Notes: a model not told the origin generated them from the letters alone. A stretch of 64,000 nucleotides of DNA from LMUY01 sp965198895 (GCA_965198895.1 OZ240676.1:3596001-3660000); one strand, 5' to 3'. Positions 33,524 through 43,118 are shown, counted from the stretch's first letter. Numbers and translations: made by a program.

Positions 33524-34231
33524 ATGCGTGTTCTTGTTCCGTTCATGTTGTCCGACCCCATAACGGCCGAGCCCACCCCCCAAGATCAGCGGGCGGAAAA
33601 CGCGCAATACTACCTGCGGGTCCTCCATCGCCTGATCGAACTCGGGGCCAGCCTGGCCGAACGGATCCACCAGCAACCCGTCAACGAAGCCGAAGCAACC
33701 GCCGCCGGGATCGAGCCCATCGCCACGAGCGTCGAATTCGATCGCACCGTCCGCGGAGTCCGCCGCAGCATCCTGCTCGCGCAACACATCCAGGACCCGG
33801 CGCCAGCCCGCGCCGCCGCCGACCCGGCGCAGCATCGCATCCTCGTCCGCCAGCGCATCCTCCGCGAGGTGGAGGACGAGATCCACGACAAATTCCACGG
33901 TGAAGCGGCCGATGCCCTGCGCCGGGAATTGGTCGAACGCCTGGAAAGCCCCGACCTCGAACGCGAGATCGATACCCGCCCCGCCAGCGAGATCATCGTC
34001 GACATCCGCCACGATCTCGATACCGCCGGGTTGCCCGGCTACCACCATCCGTGGCAGCGGCGCACGCCGGACGACGTGGCAGACCTCCACGCGCTCGCCG
34101 CCCGGCGAACCCCGGTCCCACGCAAGGCCAGGGATTGGACACCGGCCGAGCCGGAAGGGCCAACCCTGCCGGCCAACGACGGCGAGGCAGTGGCGATGCT
34201 GTTGCAGGGCGACGCTCGATTACCCGTGTAG
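33524..34231 (+). CDS. Hypothetical helical protein
   Basis: 235 residues (an ATG at 33545 would drop seven). Rich in Ala, Arg, Glu and Asp; long predicted helices (NAQYYLRVLHRLIELGASLA, RILVRQRILREVEDEIHDKF, ADALRRELVERLESPDLERE). No membrane segment or known domain. Typical high-GC codon use of this genome, unlike the RusA block. Function unknown. Confidence 0.65.
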   Translation: MRVLVPFMLSDPITAEPTPQDQRAENAQYYLRVLHRLIELGASLAERIHQQPVNEAEATAAGIEPIATSVEFDRTVRGVRRSILLAQHIQDPAPARAAADPAQHRILVRQRILREVEDEIHDKFHGEAADALRRELVERLESPDLEREIDTRPASEIIVDIRHDLDTAGLPGYHHPWQRRTPDDVADLHALAARRTPVPRKARDWTPAEPEGPTLPANDGEAVAMLLQGDARLPV

Positions 34232-34381
34232 CCCGTATCGCACCCGGGCGATGCGGGGCCGCCGGCGAACACAAAGCCGCACTCCGGACATAGACTCGGC
34301 GACGGACGCCCCGCCCGAAATTGGCGAACCGCCGTTCGCAAGCTAGCATGCCGTCATGAACGATCCCCGGCCGCAGTCAAA

Positions 34382-36724
34382 TTGACGCAGGAGGGCCTGC
34401 GCGGCGCCGACGCCGTCAATCGGTGGATCGTCGAGAGCGACACCGATCTCGCCATCATCACCACGGACCGTGCGGGACGCATCACATCCTGGAACGCCGG
34501 CGCCCAACAAATGCTCGGCTGGTCGGAGCACGAGATGCTGGGCCAAACCCTCGACCGCATCGTCACCGCCGAGGATAACGCGGCCGGCGACCCAGACCGT
34601 TGCTACGTCCGCAAAGACGGCGCGCGCTTCTGGGGGAGCGCAAAAACCCGGCCGCTGCTCGATGACGCCAACGCTCCGGCCGGCACCGTCCTGCTGCTGC
34701 GGGACCGCACCGAACGGCACCGGGCGGGCGAGGCGCTCAGCCGCAGCGAGGCGAGCATCCGGTCGATGCTCAATTCCATCGCCGAGGGCTTCTACGCGGT
34801 CGACACCGAGGGCAACACGACCGTCTGCAACGCCGCGTTCCTGCGCATGATGGGGTTTGCTTCCGAGCAGGACGCGCTCGGCCGCAAGCTGCACGGCGTC
34901 ATCCATCACTCGCATGCGAGCGGTGCGCACTACGCCGTCGAGGACTGCCCGATCTACACCTGCGCCCGCGAAGGCACGGCGGCCCATGTCACCCACGAGG
35001 TGTTCTTCCCGGTCAGCGGTCCGCCGCTCCCGGTCGAATATTGGGCGATCCCGATCATCGAGGACGGCAAGCTGCAGGGCGCGATCTGCACCTTCCTCGA
35101 CATCACCGACCGGATCGCCGCCGAAACAGCCCGCAATGCCAGCGATGAACGCTATCGCTCGTTGTTCAACTCGCTCGATGTCGGCTTCTGCATCATCGAG
35201 ATGGCGTACGATGCCGACGGCAAGCCGGTCGACTACAAATTCGTCGAGGTCAACCCGGCGTTCGCGCGTCACACCGGGCTGCACGACGCGACCGCGCAGT
35301 GGATGCGCTCGCTCGTCCCCAACGACGAACAGCGCTGGTTCGATATCTATGGCAGCGTCGCCAAGACCGGGATTGCCGTGCGGTTCGAGGATGTCGCCGA
35401 CGAGCTCGACCAACGCTTCTACGACGTGCACGCCTTCCGCATCGGCGATCCGGGCGCACACCAGGTCGCCGTCCTGTTCAACGACATCTCCGACCGTCGC
35501 AAGACGGAGCTCGCCCTGCAGCAATTGAACCGGACGCTGGATGCACGCGTGGCCGAGACCGTGGCGGAGCGTGAGAGGGCGCTCGAGGCGCTGCGGCAGT
35601 CGCAGAAGCTCGAGGCCATCGGTCAGCTGACGGGCGGCGTCGCACACGATTTCAACAATTTGCTGACCGTCATCCGCGGCTCGGCCGACCTCTTGCGCCG
35701 GGCCGATCTGAGCGAGGAGCGGCGCGCCCGCTACATTGCCGCGATCGCCGATACGGCGGATCGTGCCGCGACGCTGACCGGGCAGCTGCTGGCGTTCGCG
35801 CGGCGGCAAGCGCTCAAACCCGAATGCTTCGACGTGGGCGCCAGTGTGCGGGCGGTGCAGGCGATGATCACGACGCTGGTTGGATCGCGCGTGTCGATCG
35901 AGATCGCGCTGCCTGAAACGCCCTGCTACATCGATGCCGACCCAAGCCAATTCGACACCGCGATCATCAACATGGCGGTCAACGCCCGTGACGCCATGGG
36001 CAACGAGGGGCGGCTGGCGATCGCGATCGCGCCGGTCGATCAGATGCCCAGCATTCGCCGGCACCCGCCCGTCGATGGCGACTTCGTGGCGGTCGCGGTG
36101 AGCGACACCGGAAGCGGGATCGCGCCCGATGATATGGACCGTATCTTCGAACCGTTCTTCACGACCAAAGGCGTCGGCGAGGGCACGGGCCTCGGGCTGT
36201 CGCAGGTGTTCGGGTTCGCGAAGCAATCGGGCGGCGAAGTGCTCGTGGAGAGCACCCCCGGCCAGACGACCTTCACCCTGTACCTGCCGCGCGCCTCGGC
36301 GGCGGATCTGCGGCGCGAGGCTGTCGTCCCCGAGGCCGCGATCGGTGACGGCGGCGGGCGCTGCGTCCTGGTGGTGGAGGACAATGCCGGCGTGGGTGAG
36401 TTCGCGACGGCGTCGCTGGCCGAACTCGGCTTCGACTCGGTGCTCGCCAGCAATGCGGCCGAGGCGCTGGACGCATTGGCCGACGGCGCCGACCGGTTCC
36501 AGATCGTGTTCTCGGACGTGGTCATGCCGGGTATGAACGGCATCGACCTGGCCCGCACGATCGAGCGGCTGTATCCGGGGCTGCCAGTCGTGCTCACCAG
36601 CGGTTACAGCGATGTATTGGTGCGGGAGGGCAGCGACGGATTCGAGATCCTGGGCAAGCCCTACTCGCTCGAGGAGTTGCAGCGGACGCTGCATCGCCGC
36701 GCGCGCAAACTCACGGTGGGATAG
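34382..36724 (+). CDS. Hybrid sensor histidine kinase with PAS domains
   Basis: 780 residues from a TTG at 34382. Order: PAS (about 10-115; VNRWIVESDTDLAIITTD), PAS (about 120-245; FYAVDTEGNTTVCNAAFLRM), a third PAS-like unit (about 255-375), coiled segment, HisKA with H-box GGVAHDFNNLLTVIRG, HATPase with VNARDAM, DTGSGI and GTGLGLSQV, and a C-terminal receiver with the phospho-Asp in IVFSDVVMPGMNG. No transmembrane segment, so cytosolic sensing. No cognate regulator adjacent. An ATG at 34356 opens a 9-codon frame whose TGA overlaps the TTG, suggesting a frameshift or coupling at the 5' end. Confidence 0.92.
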   Translation: MTQEGLRGADAVNRWIVESDTDLAIITTDRAGRITSWNAGAQQMLGWSEHEMLGQTLDRIVTAEDNAAGDPDRCYVRKDGARFWGSAKTRPLLDDANAPAGTVLLLRDRTERHRAGEALSRSEASIRSMLNSIAEGFYAVDTEGNTTVCNAAFLRMMGFASEQDALGRKLHGVIHHSHASGAHYAVEDCPIYTCAREGTAAHVTHEVFFPVSGPPLPVEYWAIPIIEDGKLQGAICTFLDITDRIAAETARNASDERYRSLFNSLDVGFCIIEMAYDADGKPVDYKFVEVNPAFARHTGLHDATAQWMRSLVPNDEQRWFDIYGSVAKTGIAVRFEDVADELDQRFYDVHAFRIGDPGAHQVAVLFNDISDRRKTELALQQLNRTLDARVAETVAERERALEALRQSQKLEAIGQLTGGVAHDFNNLLTVIRGSADLLRRADLSEERRARYIAAIADTADRAATLTGQLLAFARRQALKPECFDVGASVRAVQAMITTLVGSRVSIEIALPETPCYIDADPSQFDTAIINMAVNARDAMGNEGRLAIAIAPVDQMPSIRRHPPVDGDFVAVAVSDTGSGIAPDDMDRIFEPFFTTKGVGEGTGLGLSQVFGFAKQSGGEVLVESTPGQTTFTLYLPRASAADLRREAVVPEAAIGDGGGRCVLVVEDNAGVGEFATASLAELGFDSVLASNAAEALDALADGADRFQIVFSDVVMPGMNGIDLARTIERLYPGLPVVLTSGYSDVLVREGSDGFEILGKPYSLEELQRTLHRRARKLTVG

Positions 36725-36810
36725 CAGCCGCGTGATTTGCGGCCCGGTCGTTGCATGGCATCATCGGTCCGATGCATGACCGACCGAAGTCATCACACAA
36801 GGAATCGCCC

Positions 36811-37641
36811 GTGATCCGCCTCACCGCTGCCGTCGCTGCCACCATCCTGACTCTCGCCGCCGCTGCCCACGCCAAGGACTGGACCCACATCACAATCGCC
36901 ACCGAGGGTGCGTTCCCGCCCTACAACATGCACGCGCCGGACGGCTCGCTGACCGGGTTCGAGATCGACTACGCCCACGCGCTGTGCGCCGACATGAAGG
37001 TGAGCTGCGACATCATCGCGCAGGACTGGGACGGCATCATCCCCGGGCTGCAGGCGGGCAAATACGATGCCATCATGGCCGCGATGAGCATCACGCCGAA
37101 GCGTAAGGAGGTGCTCGCCTTCGCCGGGCCGTATGTCGGCAGCCCGACCACCTTCGCCATGAGCAAGGATGCTGGCGGCAAGCTGCCGATGACGGGGGTG
37201 CCCGTGCAGATGGACGACGCCGCCGCGGCCAAGGTGGCGCTGGAGCCGGTGCGGCAGGCGCTGAAGGGCAAGGTGTTGGGCGTGCAGGTCAGCACCATCC
37301 AGTCCGACGTCGCCAACACCTATTTCAAGGACGTGCTCAGCGAGATCCGCACCTACAAGACCACCCAGGAGGAGGATCTGGACATGCAGGCCGGGCGCAT
37401 CGACGCCATCCTGGGCAGCGAGGCCACCCTGGTCGCCAGCCTGGCGGACCCGGCGGAGAACGCCGTGCTCGCCGGGCCGCTGCTGCGCGGCGGGCCGACC
37501 GGGATCGGCTCGGGGGTGGGCCTGCGCAAGGATGATCCGGAGTTGAAGGCCATGTTCGACAAGGCGATCGCGGACCTGAAGGCCAACGGCACGGCCAAGA
37601 CGCTGTCGGAGAAGTGGTTCAAGGTCGATATCAGCCTTTGA
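36811..37641 (+). CDS. Polar amino-acid ABC transporter, substrate-binding protein
   Basis: 276 residues from a GTG at 36811 with AAGGA upstream. Signal peptide about residues 1-21 (IRLTAAVAATILTLAAAAHA). ITIATEGAFPPYNMHAPDGSLTGFEIDYA and the C-terminal GIGSGVGLRKDDPELKAMFDKAIADLKANGTAKTLSEKWF fit the HisJ/ArgT/NocT group binding lysine, arginine, histidine or opines. First gene of a four-gene transporter operon. Confidence 0.94.
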   Translation: MIRLTAAVAATILTLAAAAHAKDWTHITIATEGAFPPYNMHAPDGSLTGFEIDYAHALCADMKVSCDIIAQDWDGIIPGLQAGKYDAIMAAMSITPKRKEVLAFAGPYVGSPTTFAMSKDAGGKLPMTGVPVQMDDAAAAKVALEPVRQALKGKVLGVQVSTIQSDVANTYFKDVLSEIRTYKTTQEEDLDMQAGRIDAILGSEATLVASLADPAENAVLAGPLLRGGPTGIGSGVGLRKDDPELKAMFDKAIADLKANGTAKTLSEKWFKVDISL

Positions 37642-38351
37642 TCGCCGCACTCGCCCCGCTCGGATTCGGCCCGGCGGGGTGGGGAGCGGCCTTGCTGGCA
37701 GCGGCCCTGATGACCTTGGCGGTGTCGGTTTGCGCGTTCTTCGCCGGGCTCGGCTTCGGCACGCTGGCGGCGGCGGCCAAAATCGCGGGCGGCCCGGCGC
37801 TGCGCGGGGCGGCCAACGTTTACACCACCCTGATGCGCGGCATCCCGGATCTGCTGGTGATTTACCTGTTCTATTTCGGCGGATCGGCGGCGCTGACGCA
37901 GATGGCGGCCTGGCTGGGCAGCAGTGGCTTCTTCGGGCTGAACGGCTTCATGGTGGGGGTGCTCGCCGTGGGCATCGTCTCCGGCGCGTATCAGACCGAG
38001 GTGCTGCGGGGCGCCTACGGATCGATCTCCCGCGGCGAGGTGGAGGCGGCACGCGTGTCCGGCATGCACGGCGGGATGATGCTGTGGCGGATCACCGGGC
38101 CACTCGCGTTGCGCACGGCGCTGCCGGGAATGGGGAACGTGTGGCAGATGGTGCTGAAGGAATCGGCGCTCATCTCCGTTACCGGGTTGGTGGACCTGAT
38201 GCGCCAGACGGAAGTGGCTGCTGGCTCGACCCGGCTGCCGTTCCTGTTCTACGCCGCTGCCGCCTGCTTGTACTTGGTGCTGACGACAGCCTCCGCCCTG
38301 CTGTTCCGAGGGGCGGAGCGCACGACCCGGCGCGGCGCGGCGCTCGCCTGA
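37638..38351 (+). CDS. Polar amino-acid ABC transporter permease (HisQ-like)
   Basis: 237 residues from a TTG at 37638 that overlaps the preceding stop (TTGA); a GTG at 37614 is also in frame. About five membrane segments; the permease EAA-type loop is GEVEAARVSGMHGGMMLWRITGPLALRTALPG. NVYTTLMRGIPDLLVIYLFYFG is typical for HisQ. Pairs with the next permease to form the channel. Confidence 0.93.
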   Translation: MIAALAPLGFGPAGWGAALLAAALMTLAVSVCAFFAGLGFGTLAAAAKIAGGPALRGAANVYTTLMRGIPDLLVIYLFYFGGSAALTQMAAWLGSSGFFGLNGFMVGVLAVGIVSGAYQTEVLRGAYGSISRGEVEAARVSGMHGGMMLWRITGPLALRTALPGMGNVWQMVLKESALISVTGLVDLMRQTEVAAGSTRLPFLFYAAAACLYLVLTTASALLFRGAERTTRRGAALA

Positions 38352-39019
38352 TGGCCTTCATGCTCGAAACCCTGCTGCAACTGCTGGCCGGTGTGCCGCT
38401 GACGCTGGAACTGGCGGCGGCCTCCGTGGCGCTCGGCGCGATTCTGGCCGGGGTGCTGGCGCTGCTGACGCGAGCGGGCGGCGTCGCCGGGTGGGTGGCC
38501 CGGGCCTACATCTTCGTGTTCCGTGGCTCGCCGCTCCTGGTGCAGATCTTCCTCATCTACTACGGGCTCGGGCAGTTTCCGGCGGTGCGCCAGAGCTTCC
38601 TCTGGCCACTTCTGCGGCAGCCCTGGTGGTGTGCCCTGCTGGCACTGTCGTTGAACACCGCCGCCTACGGGGCCGAGGTGATCCGCGGTGGATTGCTCGC
38701 CGTGCCGCGGGGGCAGGCCGAGGCGGGGCGGGTCTGCGGCATGTCCACCTTCGGTCTGTATCGCCGCATCATCCTGCCGCAGGCGCTGCGCCAGGCCATC
38801 CCGGCCTATGGGAATGAGATCATCATCATGGTCAAATCCACCTCGCTCGCCAGCGTGATCACCCTGATGGAGGTGACCGGCATCGCCAAGGGCATCATCA
38901 GCGAGACCTTCCGCGCCCTGCCGGTGTTCGCCTGTGCGGCGGCGATCTATCTCGCGATCAACTTCGCCATTGCCGGGGCCGTGCGCCTGCTGGAGCGCCG
39001 ACTGGCGATCGCGGCATGA
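38351..39019 (+). CDS. Polar amino-acid ABC transporter permease (HisM-like)
   Basis: 222 residues, start overlapping the previous stop (TGATG). YIFVFRGSPLLVQIFLIYYGLGQF and the EAA loop GQAEAGRVCGMSTFGLYRRIILPQALRQAIP are characteristic. About five membrane segments. Second channel subunit of the transporter. Confidence 0.94.
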   Translation: MAFMLETLLQLLAGVPLTLELAAASVALGAILAGVLALLTRAGGVAGWVARAYIFVFRGSPLLVQIFLIYYGLGQFPAVRQSFLWPLLRQPWWCALLALSLNTAAYGAEVIRGGLLAVPRGQAEAGRVCGMSTFGLYRRIILPQALRQAIPAYGNEIIIMVKSTSLASVITLMEVTGIAKGIISETFRALPVFACAAAIYLAINFAIAGAVRLLERRLAIAA

Positions 39020-39786
39020 GCGAAAGCGCGGTCGCCGTCCGCGATATCCGCAAGCGCTACGGCCCGCTCGAGGTGCTGAAAGGCATCAGCCTCGAGGCGC
39101 GCACGGGCGAGGTGATCTCCATCGTTGGCGCGTCTGGCTCGGGCAAGAGCACGCTGCTGCGCTGTATCCCGCTTCTGGAGGTGCCGGATTCGGGGGAAGT
39201 CGGCGTTGGCGGCGAGTGGCTGGCCTGGCGTTCGAAGGGGAATGGCCGCGTGCCGGCCGAGAAGGCGCAGGTCTCGCGGCTGCGAAGCCGGCTGGGGTTC
39301 GTGTTCCAGTCGTTCAACCTGTGGTCGCACATGACCGTGCTGGGCAACGTGATCGAGGCACCGATCCACGTGCAACGCCGCCCCCGGGCTGAGGTCGTCG
39401 AAGAGGCGCGGGCGTTACTGGCGAAGGTCGGCCTGGCTGAGAAGGCCGACGTCTACCCGGCGCAGCTTTCCGGCGGGCAGCAGCAGCGAGTGGCGATCGC
39501 CCGCGCTCTGGCGATGCGTCCTGCAGCATTGTTGCTGGACGAGCCAACCAGCGCGCTGGATCCCGAACTGGTCGGCGAGGTGCTGCGTGTGATCCGGGCG
39601 CTGGCAGAGGAGGGCCGGACGATGCTGATCGTCACGCACGAGATGGGATTTGCCCGGGACGTGTCGACGCGCGCGGTGTTCCTGCACCAAGGAATAATCG
39701 AGGAAGAAGGGCTACCAGCCCAGGTCTTTGGCAACCCAGTCAGCGATAGGTGCCGCCAGTTCGTCACGAGCCATTTGCGGAGATGA
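39016..39786 (+). CDS. Polar amino-acid ABC transporter ATP-binding protein (HisP-like)
   Basis: 256 residues, ATGA overlap with the permease. Walker A GASGSGKST, signature LSGGQQQRVAIARAL, Walker B LLLDEPTSALD, switch His in IVTHEMGFARDV. Powers uptake of a basic or polar amino acid together with the two permeases and binding protein just upstream. Confidence 0.95.
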   Translation: MSESAVAVRDIRKRYGPLEVLKGISLEARTGEVISIVGASGSGKSTLLRCIPLLEVPDSGEVGVGGEWLAWRSKGNGRVPAEKAQVSRLRSRLGFVFQSFNLWSHMTVLGNVIEAPIHVQRRPRAEVVEEARALLAKVGLAEKADVYPAQLSGGQQQRVAIARALAMRPAALLLDEPTSALDPELVGEVLRVIRALAEEGRTMLIVTHEMGFARDVSTRAVFLHQGIIEEEGLPAQVFGNPVSDRCRQFVTSHLRR

Positions 39787-39850
39787 CGTAAAATCGCAGT
39801 GAGGGGTAGGCCACAGCAAGAACTCAGCCGACTGACAGCTGCTCTGTTCT

Positions 39851-39890
39851 ACCCCTCACCCCGACCCTCTCCCGCCAGGAGAGGGAGAAC
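39851..39890. repeat. Half-copy of the palindromic repeat
   Basis: ACCCCTCACCCCGACCCTCTCCCGCCAGGAGAGGGAGAAC: one half of the paired repeat seen at 6235 and 14331, with a shortened loop. Lies between the convergent transporter operon and the DUF427 gene, 3 nt from the DUF427 stop. Confidence 0.8.
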
Positions 39891-39893
39891 GAT

Positions 39894-40172
39894 TTAGGCT
39901 ACTTTGACGCCTTTCCAGAACGCGACGCGGTCCTTGATCTCCTTGGCCGCGTCCTTCGGGGCCGGATAGAACCAAACCGCGTTCTCGTTCACAGCGCCCT
40001 GCACGTCGATCGAATAGTAGTGCGCCGTTCCCTTCCAAGGGCAGACGCTGGTGTGGCTACTGTCCTTCAATAGACCGGGTTTCACCGAACTGGAGGGGAA
40101 ATATGCGTTCCCCTCCACCGTTACGATGTCGTCGCTCTCGGCGATGACGACGCCGTTCCAGGTTGCCTTCAT
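39894..40172 (-). CDS. DUF427 domain protein
   Basis: 92 residues. KATWNGVVIAESDDIVTVEGNAYFP, CPWKGTAHYYSIDV and ENAVWFYPAPKDAAKEIKDRVAFW are the DUF427 signature; the family fold is a small beta-tent of unknown function. Its start overlaps the clpA stop by 4 nt, so it is translated from the clpA message. Confidence 0.93.
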   Translation of the reverse strand: MKATWNGVVIAESDDIVTVEGNAYFPSSSVKPGLLKDSSHTSVCPWKGTAHYYSIDVQGAVNENAVWFYPAPKDAAKEIKDRVAFWKGVKVA

Positions 40173-42517
40173 TCCACGATCTCCGGTTCGCGTTCCGTAC
40201 CGCCCTCGTCACCGTCGCTCTCCGGCTTCTGCGCGACCGCCGGGGGCGATGCCTCCGTCACGTCGAACGATAGAGCTCCATCAACGAGATTGACCTTGAC
40301 CGAGCCACCCTTCACCAGCTTGCCGAACAATAGCTCCTCGGCGAGCGGCTTCTTGATGTATTCCTGGATGACACGAGCCAGCGGGCGAGCGCCATACAGC
40401 GGGTCGTAGCCGCGCTCGGCCAGCCAATCCTTGGCAGTGGACGACAGCTCGATCGTCACGTTGCGGTCCGCCAACTGAGCCTCGAGCTGCATGACGAACT
40501 TCTCGACCACGCGGCCCACCGTTTCCTCGGTCAGCCCGGCGAACGGGATGACCGCATCGAGACGGTTGCGGAACTCGGGGGTGAACAGGCGCTTGATCGC
40601 CTCCTCATCCTCGCCCTTACGGACCGGGCTACCGAAGCCGATCGCTTCCTTGGCCATATCCGAAGCGCCCGCGTTCGTCGTCATGATCAGGATGACGTTG
40701 CGGAAATCGACGCTCTTGCCGTTGTGGTCGGTCAGCTTGCCGTGGTCCATCACCTGCAGAAGAATATTGTAGAGGTCCAGATGGGCCTTCTCGATCTCGT
40801 CCAGCAGCAGCACGCAATGCGGATGCTGGTCGATTCCGTCCGTCAGCAAGCCACCCTGATCGAAGCCCACATAGCCCGGGGGCGCCCCGATCAGCCGGGA
40901 CACGCTGTGCCGCTCCATATACTCGGACATGTCGAACCGGATCAGCTCGATGCCTAGCGTGGAGGCAAGCTGCCGCGCCACTTCGGTCTTGCCGACGCCG
41001 GTCGGGCCGGAGAACAGATAGTTGCCGATCGGCTTCTCCGCCTCCCGCAGCCCGGCGCGGGAGAGCTTGATCGCTGCCGACAACGCCTCGATCGCCTTGT
41101 CCTGCCCGAACACCATCGCCTTCAGGTCACGCTCGAGGTTGCGCAGCGTCTCCTTGTCGTCAGCCGAGACGCTCTTGGGCGGGATGCGGGCGATCTTGGC
41201 CACGATCTCCTCCACGTCGCGCAACGTCACCGTCTTGCGGCGTTTGCCCTCGGGCAGCAACATCCGGCTGGCGCCCACCTCGTCGATGACGTCGATCGCT
41301 TTGTCCGGCAGCTTGCGGTCATTGATGTACTTGGCCGACAGCTCCACGGCGGCGCGGATTGCCTCCTCGGTGTAGCGGACCTTGTGGTGACGCTCGTAGT
41401 TGGTCTTGAGCCCACGTAGGATCTTGATCGCATCCTCGATCGACGGTTCGTTGACGTCGATTTTCTGGAACCGGCGCACCAGGGCGCGGTCCTTCTCGAA
41501 GTAGTTGCGATATTCCTTGTAGGTCGTTGACCCGATGCACCGAAGCGTGCCGCTGGCCAAGGCCGGCTTCAGCAAGTTGGACGCATCCATGGCGCCGCCG
41601 CTGGTCGCACCGGCACCGATCACCGTATGGATCTCGTCGATGAACAGCACGGCGTTGGGCTGTGCCTCCAACTCGGTGACGACGGCCTTCAGCCGCTCCT
41701 CGAAATCACCGCGGTAGCGAGTGCCGGCGAGCAGCGCGCCCATGTCGAGCGAGAAGATGGTGCTCTTTTGCAGCACTTCCGGCACGTCACCTTCGACGAT
41801 CCGCTTGGCCAGGCCCTCGGCAATGGCGGTCTTGCCGACGCCCGGATCACCCACATAAAGCGGGTTGTTCTTGGTCCGGCGGCACAAGATCTGGATGGTA
41901 CGCTCGATCTCGCTCTCGCGGCCGATCAGCGGGTCGATCTTCCCGGCGGTCGCCTTCTTGTTCAGGTTCACGCAGTAGGTGGACAGCGCGTCCTGGTTGC
42001 GGCGGCCGGGCTTCTCCTCGCGCTCGCTCTCGCCGTTGCTCTCGGGCTTCTCGGCCGAGGTCGGGCGGGAGGGTTGACGGCCTGGCGCCTTGGCGATGCC
42101 GTGGCTGATGAAATTGACCGCATCGAGCCGCGTCATGTCCTGCAACTGCAGGAAGTAGACGGCGTGGCTCTCCCGCTCGCTGAACAGGGCGACCAGGACG
42201 TTGGCCCCGGTCACCTCGTCCCGGCCGGAGCTTTGGACGTGGATAGCAGCGCGCTGGACGACGCGCTGGAATCCGGCGGTCGGCTTCGGGTCGCCCGGGC
42301 GGTCCGTCGCCAGGCCGGGAAGGTCCTTGTCGAGGAACTCGCCCAGCTCGGTGCGGAGCTTGTCCAGGTCGATACCGCAAGCCCGCAGCACCGTGGCGGC
42401 GTCGGTATCGTCGGCTAGGCCGAGCAGTAGATGCTCGAGTGTGGCGTACTCGTGCCGGCGTTCGCTCGCCAGCGACAAGGCGCGGTGCAGCGTCTGTTCT
42501 AGGTTCCGTGACAGCAT
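40169..42517 (-). CDS. clpA: ATP-dependent Clp protease ATP-binding subunit ClpA
   Basis: 782 residues. Clp-N domain (EQTLHRALSLASERRHEYATLEHLLL), first AAA+ module (GDPGVGKTAIAEGLA; VLFIDEIHTVIGAGATSGGAMDASN), second AAA+ module (FSGPTGVGKTEVARQLA; HCVLLLDEIEKAH). Unfolds substrates, including N-degron proteins brought by ClpS, for ClpP. The acidic linker (SNGESEREEKPGRRNQDA) is longer than in E. coli. clpS lies directly upstream. Confidence 0.97.
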   Translation of the reverse strand: MLSRNLEQTLHRALSLASERRHEYATLEHLLLGLADDTDAATVLRACGIDLDKLRTELGEFLDKDLPGLATDRPGDPKPTAGFQRVVQRAAIHVQSSGRDEVTGANVLVALFSERESHAVYFLQLQDMTRLDAVNFISHGIAKAPGRQPSRPTSAEKPESNGESEREEKPGRRNQDALSTYCVNLNKKATAGKIDPLIGRESEIERTIQILCRRTKNNPLYVGDPGVGKTAIAEGLAKRIVEGDVPEVLQKSTIFSLDMGALLAGTRYRGDFEERLKAVVTELEAQPNAVLFIDEIHTVIGAGATSGGAMDASNLLKPALASGTLRCIGSTTYKEYRNYFEKDRALVRRFQKIDVNEPSIEDAIKILRGLKTNYERHHKVRYTEEAIRAAVELSAKYINDRKLPDKAIDVIDEVGASRMLLPEGKRRKTVTLRDVEEIVAKIARIPPKSVSADDKETLRNLERDLKAMVFGQDKAIEALSAAIKLSRAGLREAEKPIGNYLFSGPTGVGKTEVARQLASTLGIELIRFDMSEYMERHSVSRLIGAPPGYVGFDQGGLLTDGIDQHPHCVLLLDEIEKAHLDLYNILLQVMDHGKLTDHNGKSVDFRNVILIMTTNAGASDMAKEAIGFGSPVRKGEDEEAIKRLFTPEFRNRLDAVIPFAGLTEETVGRVVEKFVMQLEAQLADRNVTIELSSTAKDWLAERGYDPLYGARPLARVIQEYIKKPLAEELLFGKLVKGGSVKVNLVDGALSFDVTEASPPAVAQKPESDGDEGGTEREPEIVE

Positions 42518-42645
42518 GGCAATCGCTGCTCCTTCAAGCCGGCGCCTACGACACGCTACTTCAGCGCGCTTGTCGAGCCTCTAGGCCGCCGGCTTATCGT
42601 GTTGACTAGTGTAGAACATGGGTGGCTCGCCCGAACTTTGCAGCC

Positions 42646-42972
42646 TCATTCTTTCTCGATCGTGCACTGCAGCGGATGTTGGTTCTGCCTGGCGAGATCC
42701 ATCACCTGCGTGACCTTGGTCTCCGCGACCTCGTAGGTGAAGACGCCACACACGCCGACACCCCGGCGATGGACGTGCAGCATGATGCGGGTCGCCTCCT
42801 CCCGGGTCTTTTGGAAGAAGCGCTCCAGGACATGAACGACGAACTCCATGGGCGTGTAGTCGTCGTTTAACATTAAAACTTTATAAAGCGCCGGCTTGCG
42901 GGTTTTTGGCCGGGTTTTGGTGACGACGCCGATATTGGGACCGTCGCCGCCTCGTTTGTCCGAGTCGCTCAT
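42646..42972 (-). CDS. clpS: ClpS adaptor protein
   Basis: 108 residues from ATG 42972. KPALYKVLMLNDDYTPMEFVVHVLERFF and ATRIMLHVHRRGVGVCGVFTYEVAETKV are the ClpS core that binds N-terminal destabilising residues and delivers substrates to ClpA, encoded next. The first 30 residues are a flexible charged tail typical of the adaptor. Upstream extension of the frame is not conserved. Confidence 0.97.
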   Translation of the reverse strand: MSDSDKRGGDGPNIGVVTKTRPKTRKPALYKVLMLNDDYTPMEFVVHVLERFFQKTREEATRIMLHVHRRGVGVCGVFTYEVAETKVTQVMDLARQNQHPLQCTIEKE

Positions 42973-43061
42973 CAGTGTGTCGTCCGAGCCGCGTATCGTG
43001 TCATCATGGCCGCAGCATATCGGATTGCCGACGGGCGGGAAAAGGGCTGCTTCAAATACGA

Positions 43062-43089
43062 AGGGCCCGGACATGACTGCCCGGGCCCT
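43062..43089 (-). terminator. Terminator-like hairpin after the phasin gene
   Basis: AGGGCCCGGACA-tgac-TGCCCGGGCCCT, 12-bp stem with one mismatch, about 30 nt past the phasin stop on the minus strand. The following T-tract is weak (TCGTATTTG), so efficiency is uncertain. Confidence 0.6.
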
Positions 43090-43118
43090 CGTCAACTCCA
43101 ACGCCTGGTCTTTAAGGG

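Noticed and set aside
34343..36694. 783-codon open frame on the minus strand
   Set aside because: Antisense to the hybrid histidine kinase; no domain content.
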